Shown here: positions 26,478-34,427 of the stretch, piece by piece | How the letters are laid out: each line of letters starts with the position of its first letter | Position numbering within the stretch: the first letter of the stretch is position 1 | From: Nostoc linckia FACHB-104 | GTDB taxonomy: Bacteria > Cyanobacteriota > Cyanobacteriia > Cyanobacteriales > Nostocaceae | Direction: 5' to 3' | Assembly (NCBI RefSeq): GCF_014696615.1 | Contig: NZ_JACJQJ010000027.1 | Coordinates: 44,561-108,560 of the forward strand | DNA length: 64,000 nucleotides | Program-made: the position numbers and the translations under genes | Notes under the pieces: generated by a model | What the model was told of the DNA's origin: nothing | Database searches by the model: none | Seen by the model: only the letters and a program-made list of their open reading frames with translations

Positions 26478-27767
26478 ATGATTGCAACATCTGTGCTGCC
26501 GCTGGAACCTGCTTCTCCAGCGCATATTTGTCCATTCGATCAAGCTTGTAGTTATCTAGACGCGGCAGCTAAAGAATTAAAACTAGATCAAGGAATCTTA
26601 GAAATTCTTAGCCACCCACGCAAAGTAGTGACAGTTTCCATTCCGGTAAAACTGGATAACGGAGAAATTCGCGTCTTTGCAGGACATCGGGTACAACACT
26701 CCGATATTTTAGGGCCATACAAAGGCGGTATTCGTTACCATCCGGCGGTGACACTACGAGAAGTGTCTGCTTTAGCAATGCTAATGACTTGGAAATGTGC
26801 GTTGTTAGGAATTCCCTACGGTGGTGCAAAGGGAGGTATTGCAATCGATCCAAAACAGTACAGTGCTAGCGAATTGGAACGAATTACCCGACGTTACACC
26901 AGCGAATTAATTAAAGATATCGGCCCATCTGTAGACATCCCCGCCCCAGATATGGGAACTTCTGCCCGTGAGATGGCTTGGATGATGGACACATATTCCG
27001 TAAATGTGGGTCATGCTGTTCCTGGTGTTGTCACTGGTAAACCAATTTCTGTAGGTGGTTCCAGAGGACGGGAAATGGCTACAGGACGCGGTGCAATGAT
27101 TATTGTTCGCGAAGCTTTAGCTGATCAAGGTATATCCTTAGACGGAGTGCGAGTAGTAATTCAGGGTTTTGGTAATGTTGGTATTGCCGCCGCTGAATTA
27201 CTACACCAAGCTGGATCAAAAATTATTGCTGTCTCTACCAGTGGTGGGGGGATATATTCGGAAGCTGGCTTAGATATTCCCGCAGTGAAAGCCTACGCCA
27301 GTAGAAATCATCGCAGTGTGGTTGGTTTTCCAGATGCGATCGCAATTAGCAATGCAGATTTGCTAACCTTACCTTGCGATGTCCTGATTCCCGCAGCTTT
27401 GGAAAATCAAATCACCGAAGAGAATGTGAATCAAATCAAAGCGCAGATTATTGCAGAGGCGGCTAACGGCCCAGTCACACTGGAAGCAAACCGGGCTTTA
27501 GAAGCGCGGGGTGCGATCGTCCTACCTGATATTTTGGCGAACGCTGGTGGTGTTGTCGTCAGTTATTTGGAATGGGTACAAGGTCTTTCTTACGTATTTT
27601 GGGATGAGGAAAGAGTTAACCGCGAAATGGAACATTTGATGGTGCAAGCTTACCATCAAGTAATTCAACAATCGAAGTTGCGGCAAATTCCTCTAAGGTT
27701 AGCAGCTTATACCTTAGGTGTTGGTCGTGTAGCGCAAGCACTAACTGACAGAGGTCTTTATCCATAA
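26478..27767 (+). CDS. gdhA: Glutamate dehydrogenase (Glu/Leu/Phe/Val dehydrogenase family)
   Basis: 429 aa. Dimerisation/catalytic domain with YKGGIRYHP, LMTWKCALLGIPYGGAKGG (substrate and catalytic Lys) and DIPAPDMGT. The Rossmann domain has VIQGFGNVGIAAAELL, then PAALENQI and EAANGPVT. It interconverts 2-oxoglutarate plus ammonium and glutamate; coenzyme preference cannot be read safely. The plain GdhA layout separates it from the shorter ScyB-type leucine/glutamate dehydrogenases. ATG 26478 is preferred because GGGAG lies 8 nt upstream; an earlier TTG overlaps that site. An intrinsic terminator follows. Confidence 0.88.
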   Translation: MIATSVLPLEPASPAHICPFDQACSYLDAAAKELKLDQGILEILSHPRKVVTVSIPVKLDNGEIRVFAGHRVQHSDILGPYKGGIRYHPAVTLREVSALAMLMTWKCALLGIPYGGAKGGIAIDPKQYSASELERITRRYTSELIKDIGPSVDIPAPDMGTSAREMAWMMDTYSVNVGHAVPGVVTGKPISVGGSRGREMATGRGAMIIVREALADQGISLDGVRVVIQGFGNVGIAAAELLHQAGSKIIAVSTSGGGIYSEAGLDIPAVKAYASRNHRSVVGFPDAIAISNADLLTLPCDVLIPAALENQITEENVNQIKAQIIAEAANGPVTLEANRALEARGAIVLPDILANAGGVVVSYLEWVQGLSYVFWDEERVNREMEHLMVQAYHQVIQQSKLRQIPLRLAAYTLGVGRVAQALTDRGLYP

Positions 27768-27789
27768 ATTTTATCCCTGATAGTGTTCT

Positions 27790-27819
27790 GAGGCAGATCA
27801 ATTATCTGCCTCTTTTTTT
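27790..27819 (+). terminator. Intrinsic terminator after gdhA
   Basis: The stem GAGGCAGAT (27790-27798) pairs with ATCTGCCTC (27804-27812) across a 5-nt loop and is followed by a run of seven T. This is a textbook rho-independent terminator 22 bp after the stop codon. Confidence 0.9.
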
Positions 27820-27983
27820 ATGTCTTAATTCGCAATGATCACCATGAACTATTTTCTCTGTGTTCTCTGTGCCTCTGTGGTTAAATTGATTTTTTAACCG
27901 CAGAGAATGCAGAGAGTATGATGTACATATAGGGTGCATCGCTAGCTTAATGCACCTCTCCCATAGTTTTGCTAAAAAAATAT

Positions 27984-28238
27984 ATGCCTTTTGAAATGAC
28001 AATTAATTACCCAGAGACATTACCTGATGCTGTTGGTAAAACCAGAGAAGAATTTGAACAAGAATCTAAATGGGCTATGGCAGTTAAATTATATGAAATG
28101 AAACGTCTTTCCTCTGGTATGGCTGCGGCATTATTAGGGGTTGATCGGGTAACTTTTATTCTCAAACTTAATGATTATGGAATCCCCTTGATTGATTTAA
28201 CTGAAGAGGAATTATTATCAGATATAGAAAATGCCTAA
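27984..28238 (+). CDS. UPF0175-family antitoxin
   Basis: 84 aa. The segments MTINYPETLPDAVGKTREEF, AVKLYEMKRLSSGMAAALLG and NDYGIPLIDLTEEEL match the UPF0175 family of small helix-turn-helix proteins that pair with PIN-domain toxins. It overlaps the downstream PIN gene by 8 bp, the usual arrangement of a type II module, and probably autoregulates it. ATG 27984 is used; an ATG 12 bp further in is equally possible, since neither has a strong ribosome-binding site. Confidence 0.8.
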   Translation: MPFEMTINYPETLPDAVGKTREEFEQESKWAMAVKLYEMKRLSSGMAAALLGVDRVTFILKLNDYGIPLIDLTEEELLSDIENA

Positions 28239-28731
28239 GCCTAACCAAATAGTAATTAATACTTCTCCATTAATTGCTATTATTGCTGCTCTAGGAGACT
28301 TAAATATTTTACAGTCTCTCTATATGGATGTTTTTGTTCCTTTTGAAGTCTGCCAAGAAATACTCACTGGTGGTTCTACAGGATTGGGAGTATATGAATT
28401 TCAATCGGCATCGTGGTTGCAAAAGCAAAATTCTCCATTAACTATTTCTCCTTTGCTGTTTAACTCCTTAGATTTGGGAGAAGCATCAGTTATTCAACTA
28501 GCATTAAATGAAAATATTTCTACTGTTTGCATTGATGAATCTGTAGGGCGAAGAATAGCCAGATTAAGTGGTTTGTCGGTGACAGGTTCAATAGGAATTC
28601 TATTACGTGCTAAACGTGAAGGTTATCCATTATCTATTAAAACAGCTATTCAAACAATGCTGAATTATAATATTCGCTTAAGTCAAACAGTGATTGATGT
28701 TGCACTTAAAGAAGCTGGAGAAATTGAATAA
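28231..28731 (+). CDS. DUF3368/PIN-domain toxin
   Basis: 166 aa. PIN-like layout with acidic residues in VINTSPLIAI, LGEASVIQLA and CIDESVGRRIARLSGLSVTG. The LSVTGSIGILLRAKREG segment is typical of DUF3368 proteins. Such toxins are RNases held by the adjacent UPF0175 antitoxin. The usual first Asp (VxDTSPLI) is Asn in VINTSPLI, as in many DUF3368 members. It runs convergently towards hupL. Confidence 0.8.
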   Translation: MPKPNQIVINTSPLIAIIAALGDLNILQSLYMDVFVPFEVCQEILTGGSTGLGVYEFQSASWLQKQNSPLTISPLLFNSLDLGEASVIQLALNENISTVCIDESVGRRIARLSGLSVTGSIGILLRAKREGYPLSIKTAIQTMLNYNIRLSQTVIDVALKEAGEIE

Positions 28732-28761
28732 TCTGCTATTTAAAAATAGAGGCAAATAGTA

Positions 28762-28814
28762 GGACACTTGTTTAGGTAGATTCCTAATTGGTAGCTACTG
28801 CTGTCCAAGTGTCC
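28762..28814. terminator. Inverted repeat between convergent PIN toxin gene and hupL
   Basis: GGACACTTG (28762-28770) and CAAGTGTCC (28806-28814) form a perfect 9-bp inverted repeat with a 35-nt loop between two convergent stops. It may act as a bidirectional terminator, although no long T run follows on either strand. Confidence 0.4.
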
Positions 28815-28825
28815 GTAATCTTACC

Positions 28826-30421
28826 CTAAGCGGTGCGGAAGCGAGCTAATTCTTTACCCGTTTTAGCATCGTGGGCGTGGACTGTACAAACTAAACAAGA
28901 ATCAAAGGAACGGGCGACATGTCCAACTTCCACAGGGTCAGTTGCATCATAAATTGGCGTACCAATTAACGCTTCTTCAATCGGGCCACGAATACCTTCA
29001 CCATCACGGGGGCCGACGTTCCAAGTAGTGGGGGCAATAACTTGATAGTTCTTAATCTTGCCACCTTCTAACTCAACCCAATGACACAAAGCACCGCGCG
29101 CCGCTTCCGTTGCACCCCAGCCACGCCCATCTTGTTCTTTGGGTTTGATATACCAGGGGTCGTTTAAGCGGAACTCACGCAAGCAGCGTTCAGCTTGACG
29201 GTAGAGTTTAATCAACTCGTGCATTCGCGCTAATTGGCGCAGATGCAGACTTGCACCACCCATAGCTTTAAACATACTCAAAATAAAGCCATCGTAGTGT
29301 TGCCAAGACTCGCCATGTTTTCCACCTGCAACCATTTGTCTAGCAAAGGGGCCAGCTTCTAAGCGTCCGTAATTGATGTGACTGACCGCAGTTGACCAGG
29401 AATAGGCATGATCAAAGTCTTTGGTATTATTTTGAGTAGGTTGAGTTGTGCGATCGAAGGGGTGAATGCTACCTGTACCTTCGTCATACCAAGAATGATT
29501 GGTGTTTTCCCGCGCAAAGGTATGTTCCATCAAGCTGTGAGTATCGCTGAAGCTGTCATACACACCGCTTTTCATAATTAAGGCTGCATTGCGTCCTTCA
29601 ATAGTTGGCTTTTGATATTTGTCTTCATGGGGTAAATATCCCCAGGAAATATATTTACCTACACCAGCACCATATTTATCTAAACCAATATCCAAACCCA
29701 TGCGCCAGTAAAAACCTAAGTCGGAATTGGCGTGATTGGGGCTTTCATCTAACCAAGCCATGAAGTCATCATAGGTTTTGATTTCTTCATAGCGTTCCAT
29801 TGAACAACCTAACCACACTGGTTCAATCCAATTTGTCCGGAAATATTCCAGAATTGACCAAGCGCGAGTCACGTCTGTGAGGGTGGGGGCGCACATTACA
29901 CCGCCAGGAACCATGTAGCTAGAATGGGGCCATTGTCCACCTAAAAGGGCGTAAATTTGTACAGGTTTGCCGGAAATAGTCACACCAATTTCGTATGATT
30001 TGCCTGTAAAAGCAGCAAAGCGTTTTACCGCTTCTTCATAAAATGGACTGTTTTGGTACTTTTTGTTGGTGAGGTCAATGGCATATAAGCCATAAAAGTA
30101 CCGAGGAATACTTTGTATCGTTTCGACAATTTGTCCAAGATTTCTAGCTAAGATGGCGTTGCGTGGTACTTCTGTTTGCCAGGCTGTATCCAATGCCCAA
30201 GATGCACAAGAAAGATGGGAAGCACCGCAAATACCACATATACGTGGTGTCACAATTAATCCTGCTTGCGGATCTTTGCCTTTCAGGATCACTTCAAATC
30301 CGCGAAATAGTTCGGCTTGCGTCCAGGCGTTGACTACTTGTCCGTCAGCAATTTCCACCCGCACATCTAAATCGCCTTCAACTCTACCAACTGGTGAAAT
30401 ATCTAATGTTTGAATACTCAT
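28826..30421 (-). CDS. hupL: Uptake [NiFe]-hydrogenase large subunit
   Basis: 531 aa. The N-terminal nickel motif is RICGICGASHLSCASW and the C-terminal one DSCLVCTVH, giving the four Cys ligands of the Ni-Fe(CN)2CO centre. The 16 residues after the final His (AHDAKTGKELARFRTA) should be removed by the HupW protease during maturation. With HupS it reoxidises H2 made by nitrogenase, in heterocysts in Nostocales. The gene is continuous, with no excision element of the kind known in Anabaena PCC 7120. It lies 136 bp after hupS, separated by a repeat-built hairpin. Confidence 0.95.
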   Translation of the reverse strand: MSIQTLDISPVGRVEGDLDVRVEIADGQVVNAWTQAELFRGFEVILKGKDPQAGLIVTPRICGICGASHLSCASWALDTAWQTEVPRNAILARNLGQIVETIQSIPRYFYGLYAIDLTNKKYQNSPFYEEAVKRFAAFTGKSYEIGVTISGKPVQIYALLGGQWPHSSYMVPGGVMCAPTLTDVTRAWSILEYFRTNWIEPVWLGCSMERYEEIKTYDDFMAWLDESPNHANSDLGFYWRMGLDIGLDKYGAGVGKYISWGYLPHEDKYQKPTIEGRNAALIMKSGVYDSFSDTHSLMEHTFARENTNHSWYDEGTGSIHPFDRTTQPTQNNTKDFDHAYSWSTAVSHINYGRLEAGPFARQMVAGGKHGESWQHYDGFILSMFKAMGGASLHLRQLARMHELIKLYRQAERCLREFRLNDPWYIKPKEQDGRGWGATEAARGALCHWVELEGGKIKNYQVIAPTTWNVGPRDGEGIRGPIEEALIGTPIYDATDPVEVGHVARSFDSCLVCTVHAHDAKTGKELARFRTA

Positions 30422-30557
30422 TCTGCTGTCCTTCGTGGTGATTGGGGATTGGGTATCGGGAACTAGGGATTAGGTTTGAAGTGTTAGGTATTAGGTACTG
30501 GAATCTTAAAATTTCTTGTTTCCCAATCCCCAATCCCTAGTCCCCAGTCCCTAACCA
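30422..30557. repeat. Heptad-repeat hairpin in the hupS-hupL intergenic region
   Basis: GGGGATT/TAGGGAT-type heptads on one side (about 30441-30475) face CCCAATCCCCAATCCCTAGT on the other (about 30520-30555), so the hupSL transcript can form a long stem. A comparable hupS-hupL hairpin is described in other Nostoc strains, where it may stabilise mRNA or affect the ratio of the two subunits. Confidence 0.7.
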
Positions 30558-31520
30558 CTAAACCGTAAACATATCCTCTTCTGTCCAACTGGGTGCCATA
30601 TCTTTGGCAATCATTGTCAGTAAAGCGTAGTCTTTAGCTTTGAGTCCTGGGGGTAGTTGTTTCGGAACTCCCATGAGGGTTTGAGTCTTAAATACTGTTC
30701 CCGGTTGGAGGTTATAGAAAGGAAATTCCGGTTCGGTGCAGCCTATACAAGGCATTCCAGCACGAGTTTTGGAGGAAACGCGATTCCAAAGGATGCGGTT
30801 GCAGGATGAATGAGTCATGGGGCCGCGACAACCTAAGTCGTAGAAGAGGCAGCCATTACGTTGGCCAAATTCGGTTGTCCCAGCTTTAAAAGCGAAGTGA
30901 ACGTTGCGGGTACAACCTGTTTGGGTAAAACTCTTGAAGAAGGTTTGCGGACGGTTGAGTTCGTCAAGTGTTATATCGGCTATGCGTCCAGTGGCGATCG
31001 CAACTAAAATTTGAGTGATCCAATCGGGATGGGCTGGACATCCAGGAATATTAATCACTGGTAAACCAGATTTAGCGCGGTAGTCTTTACCTAAAAAGCC
31101 GCCTTCCTTGCGCTTGAGGAATTGTAAGCCTTGGGATTGGCTGGGGTTGGGTGACATGGCGGGTATTCCTCCCCAAGTAGCGCAGTCTCCTACAGCGACA
31201 ACAAATGACGCTACTTTCGCTAAGTCTGCTAACCAATCTTTCATCGGTCGGTCAGCAAACCGATTCCATTCACCTGTACCATTAGGGGCATTAACTACAG
31301 TCCCTTCAAATACCAAAATATCTAGAGGAATTTTGCCGGAAATACAATCCCGCAAGAGTTTTTGCAGATTATTACCAAGTTCGATGCCCAAAGAAGGATG
31401 CCACAGGACGTTAATACCGAAGTCGGAAATTAAATCACAAACTGTAGGATCTTCGGCATTTAAAAAAGACATGGTGTTACCAGAACAAGCTCCACCTTGT
31501 AGCCATAATACGTTAGTCAT
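30558..31520 (-). CDS. hupS: Uptake [NiFe]-hydrogenase small subunit
   Basis: 320 aa. It carries the cysteine motifs for three iron-sulfur clusters: GGACSGNTMSFL, VGDCATWGG, NIPGCPAHPDW, then CLFYDLGCRGPM, SSCNRILWN and GMPCIGCTEPEFPF. As in other cyanobacterial HupS proteins there is no twin-arginine signal peptide and no C-terminal membrane anchor, so the dimer is expected on the cytoplasmic side. First gene of the hupSL operon; ATG 31520. The 640-bp divergent upstream region holds its promoter. Confidence 0.95.
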   Translation of the reverse strand: MTNVLWLQGGACSGNTMSFLNAEDPTVCDLISDFGINVLWHPSLGIELGNNLQKLLRDCISGKIPLDILVFEGTVVNAPNGTGEWNRFADRPMKDWLADLAKVASFVVAVGDCATWGGIPAMSPNPSQSQGLQFLKRKEGGFLGKDYRAKSGLPVINIPGCPAHPDWITQILVAIATGRIADITLDELNRPQTFFKSFTQTGCTRNVHFAFKAGTTEFGQRNGCLFYDLGCRGPMTHSSCNRILWNRVSSKTRAGMPCIGCTEPEFPFYNLQPGTVFKTQTLMGVPKQLPPGLKAKDYALLTMIAKDMAPSWTEEDMFTV

Positions 31521-32159
31521 TGGCTTGTTTTGCTCTTAGTATTGTTGTCTATATGTCACTCAGAATCAATAAGAATTTTGGTATCACAATATCGATACCG
31601 AAAAGATGTTTTTGCTTGTTTATTGGCAAACAGTGGCACACCTAGAATTAGCTATCATTCTGCTTGATATCTGAGTCTACAAAATGCTTTAGTATCATGA
31701 TTATTGAGTATCGTTTATCCTTGCGTAAATATCAGGGACAATTTATAAAAATTAACTGTATTTGTTACACAAACAAATATTTTATCCAGACTTTTCTAGT
31801 AATTTAAAACACACTTTACGGAATTTATATTCCTATCAATCTGTATTAGCAGCTTGAATGTTGTTATAGCTAATACAAGTTATTGTTTTCAGCTATATAA
31901 AATGGAAATTGACAATTTTTGCATAAATATGAAGAAATACAAAGAAATAATTTAATCAAGAGTATTTTGGTTAAAATTGCGTCAATCTTTGCATGATTAC
32001 TATAGTCTTAAATTACTTTAAATTGCAGTTGATAGCTATAAATAGCAGCTTCTCTTCTTGTATCAAGCAAGATAAATTACAACCTTCGCCTGAAGTTACT
32101 GCCTATATCTAAGTGTATCAACTGTGATTTCATATCTAATACTTTATAAGTAACTTGAG
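31521..32159. promoter_or_regulatory. Divergent upstream region of hupS and the TPR gene
   Basis: 639 bp, AT-rich, no gene. A perfect inverted repeat GGTATC-N8-GATACC lies at 31580-31599, about 60 bp before the hupS ATG. A near match to the NtcA consensus, GTA-N8-TAT, lies at 31539-31552. No perfect GTA-N8-TAC was found by eye. hupSL promoters in Nostoc are known to respond to NtcA; which of these sites matters here is not shown. Confidence 0.45.
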
Positions 32160-33140
32160 ATGACTCTCAGCATTACAGATTCCACAGTCAAAGCCGCACT
32201 AGCAGCCATTACATCAGAATCAGCAACGACAGAAGAAAAAATCCAAATGCTGATTGAATTAGCACAAGGTTTACAGAGAAAACCACAAACTGCTCAGGAT
32301 TTATGGAGTGCTGTTGAGTTATATCAACAAGCACATAAACTTTGCGATAATGATTATCCTTTGTGGAAAGCGCGATCGCAAGCGGGGATGGCAGGGGCGT
32401 TAAAGTCAATCCCTGATGAAGGGGCAGAATTATTATTAAAGGCTCAGGCTACTTATCAGGAAGCCTTGCCAATTTTACAGCAATTAGCTACTTCAACAGA
32501 AGTAGCAGAAGCACAGATGAATTTGGGGCTAGTCTTACAATCTTTAGTGCCTTTCAATTTAGCGAAGATTACGGACAGTATCGCCGCTTATCATGAAGCA
32601 ATGCGGGTATTTACTAGCCAGGATTATCCTCAAGAATACGCAATTCTGTCTAATAATATTGCGATCGCCTATCTTTCTATGTCTGGTAATTCATCACAAC
32701 AGAGTCTCTGCGAAGGCTTGGCAATGCAGACTTTTGAGTCAGCCTTAAAACAGATTAACTTAATCGATCATCCCAGAGAATACGCAATGTTGCAAAACAA
32801 CCTGGGTAATGCGTTGCAATATTTACAAAGTTCCCATCCTGTAGAGAATAATTTAAGAGCGATCGCAGCTTATAATGAAGCGTTAAAAGTACGTACTGCT
32901 CAAGATACTCCTTTAGAGTATGCGAATACAATTGCTAATAAAGCTAACGCCCTATTTAACTTACCCGATAACCCAGAAAAACCAGAATTAGGTAATCCAC
33001 ACAATCTTTTACAAGCCCGTGATTACTATCAAGAAGCTTGGGAGATATTTAGCCAGTATCAGCAAACAGAACAAGCAGCAGCAGTTGCCCAAGCTTTGCA
33101 AAATGTCACGGCAGAAATTCGTGTCAGCATGAATAATTAA
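32160..33140 (+). CDS. Tetratricopeptide-repeat protein, divergent from hupS
   Basis: 326 aa, almost entirely helical. At least five TPR-like units are visible (AVELYQQAHKLCDND, YPLWKARSQAGMAGAL, EVAEAQMNLGLVLQSL, YPQEYAILSNNIAIAYLSM, HPREYAMLQNNLGNALQYL, TPLEYANTIANKANALFNL). No signal peptide. In Nostoc PCC 7120 a TPR gene, two tiny membrane-protein genes and a NifU-like gene lie near the hyp genes and were proposed to help small-subunit maturation; the same four types occur here in order beside hupSL. The role is inferred from that context. Confidence 0.75.
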   Translation: MTLSITDSTVKAALAAITSESATTEEKIQMLIELAQGLQRKPQTAQDLWSAVELYQQAHKLCDNDYPLWKARSQAGMAGALKSIPDEGAELLLKAQATYQEALPILQQLATSTEVAEAQMNLGLVLQSLVPFNLAKITDSIAAYHEAMRVFTSQDYPQEYAILSNNIAIAYLSMSGNSSQQSLCEGLAMQTFESALKQINLIDHPREYAMLQNNLGNALQYLQSSHPVENNLRAIAAYNEALKVRTAQDTPLEYANTIANKANALFNLPDNPEKPELGNPHNLLQARDYYQEAWEIFSQYQQTEQAAAVAQALQNVTAEIRVSMNN

Positions 33141-33167
33141 CGCATGATTTCCAAGGGAGATAGTAAT

Positions 33168-33404
33168 ATGTCAGATTTAATTACAAGTTTGGCAGCAGGT
33201 GATATTAATTTACTCACTGGGTTTGTTTGGGTATTAATTGCGATCGCTTTATCGATGATTAGTGGTGCAATTGGCGGTATCATCCTAGCTGGTAAAGATT
33301 TCGGTTATGAGTTTTCTGCTATCATTGGTAGCTTTGCTGGCCCGGCTGGTGCAGTTCCCGCCATAATTTTAGGTTTACTTTGGTTGAGCTTTTTAATAAA
33401 TTAA
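33168..33404 (+). CDS. Small two-helix membrane protein of the hydrogenase accessory set
   Basis: 78 aa with two hydrophobic segments (LTGFVWVLIAIALSMISGAI and PAGAVPAIILGLLWLSFLI) joined by a Gly-rich loop. ATG 33168 was chosen because GGGAGATA lies just upstream; the ATG 24 bp earlier lacks a site. It is 27 bp downstream of the TPR gene and 12 bp before the next small gene, so they form an operon. Function unknown; an accessory role in hydrogenase maturation or membrane docking is inferred from position. Confidence 0.7.
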   Translation: MSDLITSLAAGDINLLTGFVWVLIAIALSMISGAIGGIILAGKDFGYEFSAIIGSFAGPAGAVPAIILGLLWLSFLIN

Positions 33405-33416
33405 TCAGGGGTAATC

Positions 33417-33641
33417 ATGTTTAAAATAGGTTGGTTTTCTGCCAAATTATTTTTTGAAGGTAAATTACTGCGCGATCCAATTTATCTAGTGAAACAAACC
33501 ACAATTGGTTCTAGTATCGGTTTTTTCACTTTTGTTTTACTTACTTTCCTGAATTTGCCATTAGTATACATCATCGCTATATCTAGTATGGTTACAGGCG
33601 CAGTAATGCCTTGGCTTTTTAAAGATTTAAAAATGAAATGA
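33417..33641 (+). CDS. Small membrane protein of the hydrogenase accessory set
   Basis: 74 aa. A soluble N-terminus (GWFSAKLFFEGKLLRDPIYL) precedes two hydrophobic segments around SIGFFTFVLLTFLNLPLVYI and IAISSMVTGAVMPWLF. ATG 33417 is preceded by AGGGGTAATC. It is closely spaced after the other small membrane protein and before the Nfu-like gene. Not recognised as a named family. Confidence 0.65.
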   Translation: MFKIGWFSAKLFFEGKLLRDPIYLVKQTTIGSSIGFFTFVLLTFLNLPLVYIIAISSMVTGAVMPWLFKDLKMK

Positions 33642-33660
33642 TAAATTGACTGTTGAATTT

Positions 33661-33687
33661 TGTACAGACGCGATTAATCGCGTCTCT
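33661..33687. repeat. Palindromic repeat TGTACAGACGCGAT...
   Basis: TGTACAGACGCGATTAATCG continues to CGTCTCT and folds on itself (AGACGCGATT/AATCGCGTCT). An almost identical copy lies at 62516-62542. It occupies the space just before the ATG of the Nfu-like gene and would shape its translation start region. Confidence 0.75.
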
Positions 33688-33694
33688 CCAAATC

Positions 33695-34171
33695 ATGAAT
33701 AACTTAGAAGAATTAGTAACGGAAATCAACCGCTTTGAGGCAATTATCTCTGATTGGGATGAAAGCCAGAGGAGTGTGGCTATTGGGCTAAAAAGGGCAA
33801 TTGAAGATTTACATAAAGAGGCTTTAACACGATTAATCAAAAGTGTGAAGCAGGAATCTTTACCAGCCCTAAAAAATGCTGTTCAAGATGAAGTTGTTTA
33901 TGGAGTATTGCTTTATCACGAGTTAGTGAAACCACCTCAGCCACCACTACTAAAACGTGTGCAAGTAGCCCTGGAAGCAATTCGCCCAGGTTTGCAAAGT
34001 CATAATGGGGATGTAGAGTTAGTAGCTATTAAACCACCAGATACGGTGGAAGTGAGATTAGTTGGCACTTGTAGTAATTGTCCAGCTTCTACTTTGACTT
34101 TAACTCAAGGAGTAGAACAAGCAATTAAAGAATATTGTCCAGAAATCACAAAAGTAATTGCTGTGAAATAA
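33695..34171 (+). CDS. NifU C-terminal (Nfu) domain protein
   Basis: 158 aa. Residues about 1-80 are a helical extension (MNNLEELVTEINRFEAIISD). Residues about 83-158 are an Nfu domain: VQVALEAIRPGLQSHNGDVELV, then GTCSNCPASTLTLTQGVEQA with the CxxC that binds a bridging [4Fe-4S] cluster for transfer. Position next to hupSL and the TPR gene suggests delivery of clusters to HupS, which is inference. ATG 33695 was chosen because the longer TTG frame would translate the palindromic repeat at 33661. Confidence 0.82.
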   Translation: MNNLEELVTEINRFEAIISDWDESQRSVAIGLKRAIEDLHKEALTRLIKSVKQESLPALKNAVQDEVVYGVLLYHELVKPPQPPLLKRVQVALEAIRPGLQSHNGDVELVAIKPPDTVEVRLVGTCSNCPASTLTLTQGVEQAIKEYCPEITKVIAVK

Positions 34172-34329
34172 TTCAGTTGGTGCTAATGCAGCTTTTTGTA
34201 AGCAATTAAATTAGGTCAATTAGGTGTAAAAAATTGTTGTGTAATTAAAATCAAATGTGCTTCACTTTGGATTGGTCTTTTGTATAGAAGTAGATTACAT
34301 GATATTTTTTAACGCAGAAAGACGCAAAG

Positions 34330-34427
34330 TCAGAGCAAAGCAAAGTAAAGTAAAGTAAAGTAATGTCTAATTACTTAGTTTTATTTCTGGTGTTAAAACA
34401 GAAAAGGTAACTAAGTACTTAGTATAT
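34330..34427 (+). promoter_or_regulatory. Upstream region of the RecQ-PRTase operon with AAAGT repeats and palindrome
   Basis: A run of AAAGC/AAAGT pentads at about 34335-34361 is followed by the perfect 12-bp palindrome CTAAGTACTTAG at 34411-34422, only 6 bp before the ATG. The palindrome could be an operator or a hairpin over the ribosome-binding region. No classical Shine-Dalgarno sequence is seen. Confidence 0.4.

Noticed and set aside
26478..27767. Call as ScyB-type leucine/Trp dehydrogenase
   Set aside because: Length and motifs (IPYGGAKGG, DIPAPDMGT) fit ordinary GdhA glutamate dehydrogenase, and no scytonemin gene is near.
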